Assembly: GCF_012396185.1 (NCBI RefSeq)
Contig: NZ_JAAXOW010000001.1
Coordinates: forward strand, 744,001 to 808,000
Reading direction: 5' to 3'
Source: Sanguibacter hominis ATCC BAA-789
GTDB lineage: Bacteria; Actinomycetota; Actinomycetes; Actinomycetales; Cellulomonadaceae
Length of the DNA stretch: 64,000 nucleotides
Positions 61,346 to 64,000 of this stretch are shown piece by piece (position 1 is the stretch's first letter; each line of letters opens with the position of its first letter). Both the position numbers and the translations under genes were made by a program. The notes under the pieces are model-generated. The model was not told the origin of the DNA. It searched no databases and was given only the letters and a program-made list of their open reading frames with translations.

Positions 61346-62941
61346 TCACCGGAGCACCTCGGCGGCCGTCCGTACGGCTGCCAGCCCTTGCTCGTAACCC
61401 TCGAGGTAGTGCGCGTACCCGGCGACGTCGTCGGCGTCGGGGGTCGCGACCGTGGTCGACGTCGCACGCACGTGCTCGTCGAGAAAGTCCGCGAGGGTGA
61501 GCCCGCGCGGGTCGAGGCGGTAGGAGGCGAGGACCGCCATCCCCCAGGCGCCCCCCTCGCCAGCCGTGTCGCTCACGCTCACGGGGACGCCGACGGCGGC
61601 GGCGAGCATCCGCTGCGCGACGCCGGCCGTCCGGAACATGCCGCCGTGCGCCTGGAGCGAGTCGATCGACACGCCCTCGTCCGCGAGGACGCGCAGCCCG
61701 AGGCTCAGCGTCGCGAAGACTCCGTACACCTGGGCGCGGGCAAGGTTGGCGAGCGTCAAGCGGCTGCCGGGGGTCCTGACGACGAGAGGCCGTCCCTCGT
61801 CGAGGCCTGCGATCGGCTCGCCGGACAGCTGGTTGTACGCGTAGACCCCGCCCGCGTCGGCGGCACCGTCGAGCGCTGCGCGCAGCAGCGCGGCGAACAC
61901 CTGGTCCTGCGTCGCGGGCGTGCCGAGCGCGGTGGCGAGCTCGCCGAAGACCGCGGCCCAGGCGCCGAGCTCGCTCGCACCGTTGTTGCAGTGCACCATC
62001 GCGACGAGGTCGCCTGCGGGGGTCGTGACGACGTCGAGCTCTTCGTGGACGTTGCGGAGCGGGCCTTCGAGGACGACCATCGCGAAGATCGAGGTGCCTG
62101 CGGAGACGTTGCCGGTGCGCGGGCGGACGGCGCCCGTCGCGACCATGCCCGTGCCGGCGTCCCCCTCGGGTGGCGCGACAGGCGCCCCCGGGCGGATCGC
62201 TCCGCTGGGGTCGAGGAAGAGTGCGCCCTCCTCGGAGAGGAGGCCGGCGTCGGCCCCGGCGGCGAGCGGGGTGGGCAGGAGGTCGCCGAGCGGCGTGGTG
62301 AACCCGCGCTCGGCGAGGAGCGTGTCGACGACGGCGAGGCGCGCAGCGTCGTAGCCGCCGGTCGTCGGGTCGATCGGGAACATCCCGGAGGCGTCGCCGA
62401 CGCCGAGGACGCGGCGTCCGGTCAGCCGGTGGTGGACCCATCCGGCGAGAGTCGTCAGCGAGGCGACGTGCGCGACGTGCGGCTCCTCGTCGAGGACGGC
62501 CTGGACGAGGTGGCTGACGGACCAGCGCAGCGGCATGTTGAAGTCGAGCGCCTCGGTGAGGAGCGCGGACGCTGCTCCGGTCGAGGTGTTGCGCCAGGTG
62601 CGGAAGGGGACGAGGAGCTCGTCGGCCGCGTCGAGGGCGAGGTAGCCGTGCATCATCGCGGAGACGCCGACGGCGGCGACCTCGACGGGGCGCACGCCGT
62701 GGCGCTCCTCGGCGTCGTCGAGCAGTGCGGCGACGGCAGCCTGGACCCCGGTCGTGACGTCGTCGAGCGCGTAGGTCCACACGCCGTCGACGAGCTGGTT
62801 CTCCCAGCCGTGCCCGCCCTGGGCGAGCGGCTGGTGGTCCGGTCCGACGAGGACGGCCTTGATGCGCGTCGAGCCCAGCTCGATGCCGAGCACAGCGCGA
62901 CCGTCCGCGAGGATGGTCGATCCCTGAGCAGCTTCCGCCAT
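61346..62941 (-). CDS. araB: FGGY-family ribulokinase
   Basis: A 531-residue FGGY carbohydrate kinase, called L-ribulokinase from its place as first gene of araB-araD-araA. Phosphate-binding GIELGSTRIKAVL is at the N-terminus (about 18-30), with a second site near AGTSIFAMVV and a C-terminal adenosine site GGMFRTAGVAQRMLAAAVG. In sequence it looks nearer to xylulokinase-like FGGY proteins than to enterobacterial AraB (566 residues), as in other actinobacteria with non-orthologous AraB. GAGAGGA is 8 bases before the ATG. The ara operator is 115 bp upstream. Confidence 0.88.
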   Translation of the reverse strand: MAEAAQGSTILADGRAVLGIELGSTRIKAVLVGPDHQPLAQGGHGWENQLVDGVWTYALDDVTTGVQAAVAALLDDAEERHGVRPVEVAAVGVSAMMHGYLALDAADELLVPFRTWRNTSTGAASALLTEALDFNMPLRWSVSHLVQAVLDEEPHVAHVASLTTLAGWVHHRLTGRRVLGVGDASGMFPIDPTTGGYDAARLAVVDTLLAERGFTTPLGDLLPTPLAAGADAGLLSEEGALFLDPSGAIRPGAPVAPPEGDAGTGMVATGAVRPRTGNVSAGTSIFAMVVLEGPLRNVHEELDVVTTPAGDLVAMVHCNNGASELGAWAAVFGELATALGTPATQDQVFAALLRAALDGAADAGGVYAYNQLSGEPIAGLDEGRPLVVRTPGSRLTLANLARAQVYGVFATLSLGLRVLADEGVSIDSLQAHGGMFRTAGVAQRMLAAAVGVPVSVSDTAGEGGAWGMAVLASYRLDPRGLTLADFLDEHVRATSTTVATPDADDVAGYAHYLEGYEQGLAAVRTAAEVLR

Positions 62942-63055
62942 CGTCGGCGTCCTCTCCCGTACCTCCCGGGAAGGGTTACTTCCCAGGGCCCGCGCCGCCG
63001 TTGGCGCGGTTGCGTCGTCGTCGGGCCGCGGGGCCCGGCGGGGTGACGCAGCATC

Positions 63056-63085
63056 ATGTTAGCGCTAACAATCGCGCGTCGGCAA
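63056..63085 (-). promoter_or_regulatory. LacI-type operator and promoter of araBDA
   Basis: The same TGTTAGCGCTAACA palindrome (63057-63070) recurs; with flanks, 16 bases (ATGTTAGCGCTAACAA) are shared with the ABC operon site. On the minus strand a -10 candidate TAACAT (63056-63061) overlaps it, with TTGCCG (63080-63085) as -35 at 18-bp spacing. The araB ATG is 115 bp downstream, leaving an 85-100 base leader. Confidence 0.85.
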
Positions 63086-63157
63086 CACGCTTGTCCGAAG
63101 AAGTCCGATCTGGCGCTCAGCCGCGCGCTTCCGCGGGACCTGCCCCCCGACGTCGGC

Positions 63158-64000
63158 TCAGGGGCGCGGCGGGGCCGTGCTCGCCCGCACCTGGAGCGTC
63201 GGGACGAGCGGCGTCACGACCGGCTCCCGACCAGCGAGCATCGTGCGCATCGCATCGATCGCCAGCCGCCCGAGCGCCTGGAAGTCCTGCCGCACCGTCG
63301 TCAACGGAGGGATGAAGTGCGCAGCACCGGTCGCGTCGTCGAACCCCGCCACCGACACGTCCTCAGGCACCCGCACCCCCGACTCCCAGAACGCTCGCAG
63401 CATCCCCAGCGCCAGCTGGTCGTTCGCCGCGAACACCGCGGTCGGCAGTCCCTCGCGCACCATCCGCCGGCCCGCCGAGTACCCGCGCTCCGCAGTCCAG
63501 TCACCCGGCAGCGGGTCCTCCATCGCGAGCCCAGCACGCTCGACCGCAGCCCGCCAGCCCGCGACGCGCGCCCGTGCGTCGAACCAGTCCTGCGGACCTG
63601 CGAGGTGCACGACCTGCTCGTGGCCCAGCCCGATCAGGTGGTCGGTGACCGCCGTCGCACCCGCGACCTGGTCGACGCTCACCGAGCGGATCATGCCCGG
63701 ACCGGGAGAACCCTCACGGATCCCCGTCGACGAGATCATGACCACCGGGACGGGAGCCGCCAGGCTCACGACCGCACGGGTCGCGTCGACCTGCGGCGCG
63801 ATCATGATGATCCCCTCGACACCCTGACCGAGGAAGTGGTCCATGACCTGCCGCATCGACGCCGGGTCGAACCGCGTCACCGTCGCGACCGACACGTAGT
63901 ACCCAGCCTCGCGCGCCGCGACCTCGATACCGATCGCCGTCGACGACGGGCCGTACAGCGCCGAGCCGGTCGAGACGACGCCGAAGATCCCCGACCTGTT
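63158..64000 (-). CDS. LacI-family regulator, probable arabinose repressor, N-terminus cut
   Basis: The frame is open to the right edge, so the DNA-binding head is outside the window and only the effector domain is visible (about 281 residues). It reads RSGIFGVVSTGSALYGPSSTAIGIEVAAREAGYY, then DQVAGATAVTDHLIGLGHEQVVHLAG and PTAVFAANDQLALGMLRAFWESG, then SVAGFDDATGAAHFIPPLTTVRQDF, the usual LacI/PurR periplasmic-binding-like fold. It sits directly upstream of araBDA in the same direction. The two identical LacI-type palindromes before araB and the transporter make it the best candidate for their repressor, with arabinose or a derivative as inducer (inference). In firmicutes the analogous AraR is a different family. 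Confidence 0.88.
   Translation of the reverse strand, partial: NRSGIFGVVSTGSALYGPSSTAIGIEVAAREAGYYVSVATVTRFDPASMRQVMDHFLGQGVEGIIMIAPQVDATRAVVSLAAPVPVVMISSTGIREGSPGPGMIRSVSVDQVAGATAVTDHLIGLGHEQVVHLAGPQDWFDARARVAGWRAAVERAGLAMEDPLPGDWTAERGYSAGRRMVREGLPTAVFAANDQLALGMLRAFWESGVRVPEDVSVAGFDDATGAAHFIPPLTTVRQDFQALGRLAIDAMRTMLAGREPVVTPLVPTLQVRASTAPPRP

Noticed and set aside
1-64000. tRNA or rRNA genes, CRISPR arrays, insertion sequences, phage genes and att sites
   Set aside because: I looked for clover-leaf patterns, regularly spaced repeats, transposase motifs and integrases and saw none. The only long direct repeat is the GH43 3' end.

Overview
The window is very GC-rich, with strong G/C at codon third positions, and is densely coded. 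It carries menaquinone genes, a 14-gene nuo operon, Rex, a BldC-type regulator, a bS22-type 32-residue ribosomal protein, DUF4229 and DUF3048. This points to a high-GC actinobacterium. Large secreted GH43 enzymes beside an arabinose operon suggest a plant-polysaccharide degrader of the Cellulomonas/Promicromonospora kind (order Micrococcales). That placement is inference, because no rRNA or tRNA is present to test it.

Region 1 (1-20 kb, minus strand): a partial RDD membrane protein, a polyprenyl diphosphate synthase, and the complete nuoA-N operon for respiratory complex I read toward position 1. Most genes are joined by 4-base start/stop overlaps. A menaquinone-reductase-like gene (menJ) leads the unit. 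A near-perfect Rex operator lies 34 bp before its start, and rex itself is at 40 kb.

Region 2 (20-34 kb, both strands): menG, menF, menD-menC, menB, menE and menA supply the quinone that complex I reduces. Interspersed are an HtrA-type protease, a TetR regulator with a Gdx/SugE-type SMR exporter and a 20-bp palindromic operator, an aldo/keto reductase, a DUF3048 lipoprotein and two short membrane proteins fired from a 32-bp divergent region. Many genes here have a TANNNT hexamer 6-7 bases before the start codon, which predicts leaderless mRNAs.

Region 3 (34-46 kb): a ResABC-type (system II) cytochrome c maturation operon with CcdA and a histidine phosphatase; a YceI protein; glutaredoxin-rex; an HAD-IB phosphatase; a START-like protein; bS22; BldC; an AcuC-type deacetylase; and a TrkH/TrkA potassium uptake pair.

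Region 4 (46-64 kb, minus strand): an arabinose module. It holds a LacI-type regulator (partial), araB-araD-araA, a sugar ABC transporter (binding protein, ATPase, two permeases) and two paralogous secreted LamG/aBig/GH43 enzymes. Identical 14-bp palindromes (TGTTAGCGCTAACA) overlap the predicted -10 boxes of both araB and the binding-protein gene, so one local regulator probably controls both units. The two GH43 genes share a nearly identical 722-bp 3' end.

I saw no phage, insertion sequence, CRISPR, tRNA or defence system. The most interesting material is regulatory (Rex, LacI and TetR operators, leaderless promoters, a symmetrical divergent start region) and the recently homogenised GH43 pair.
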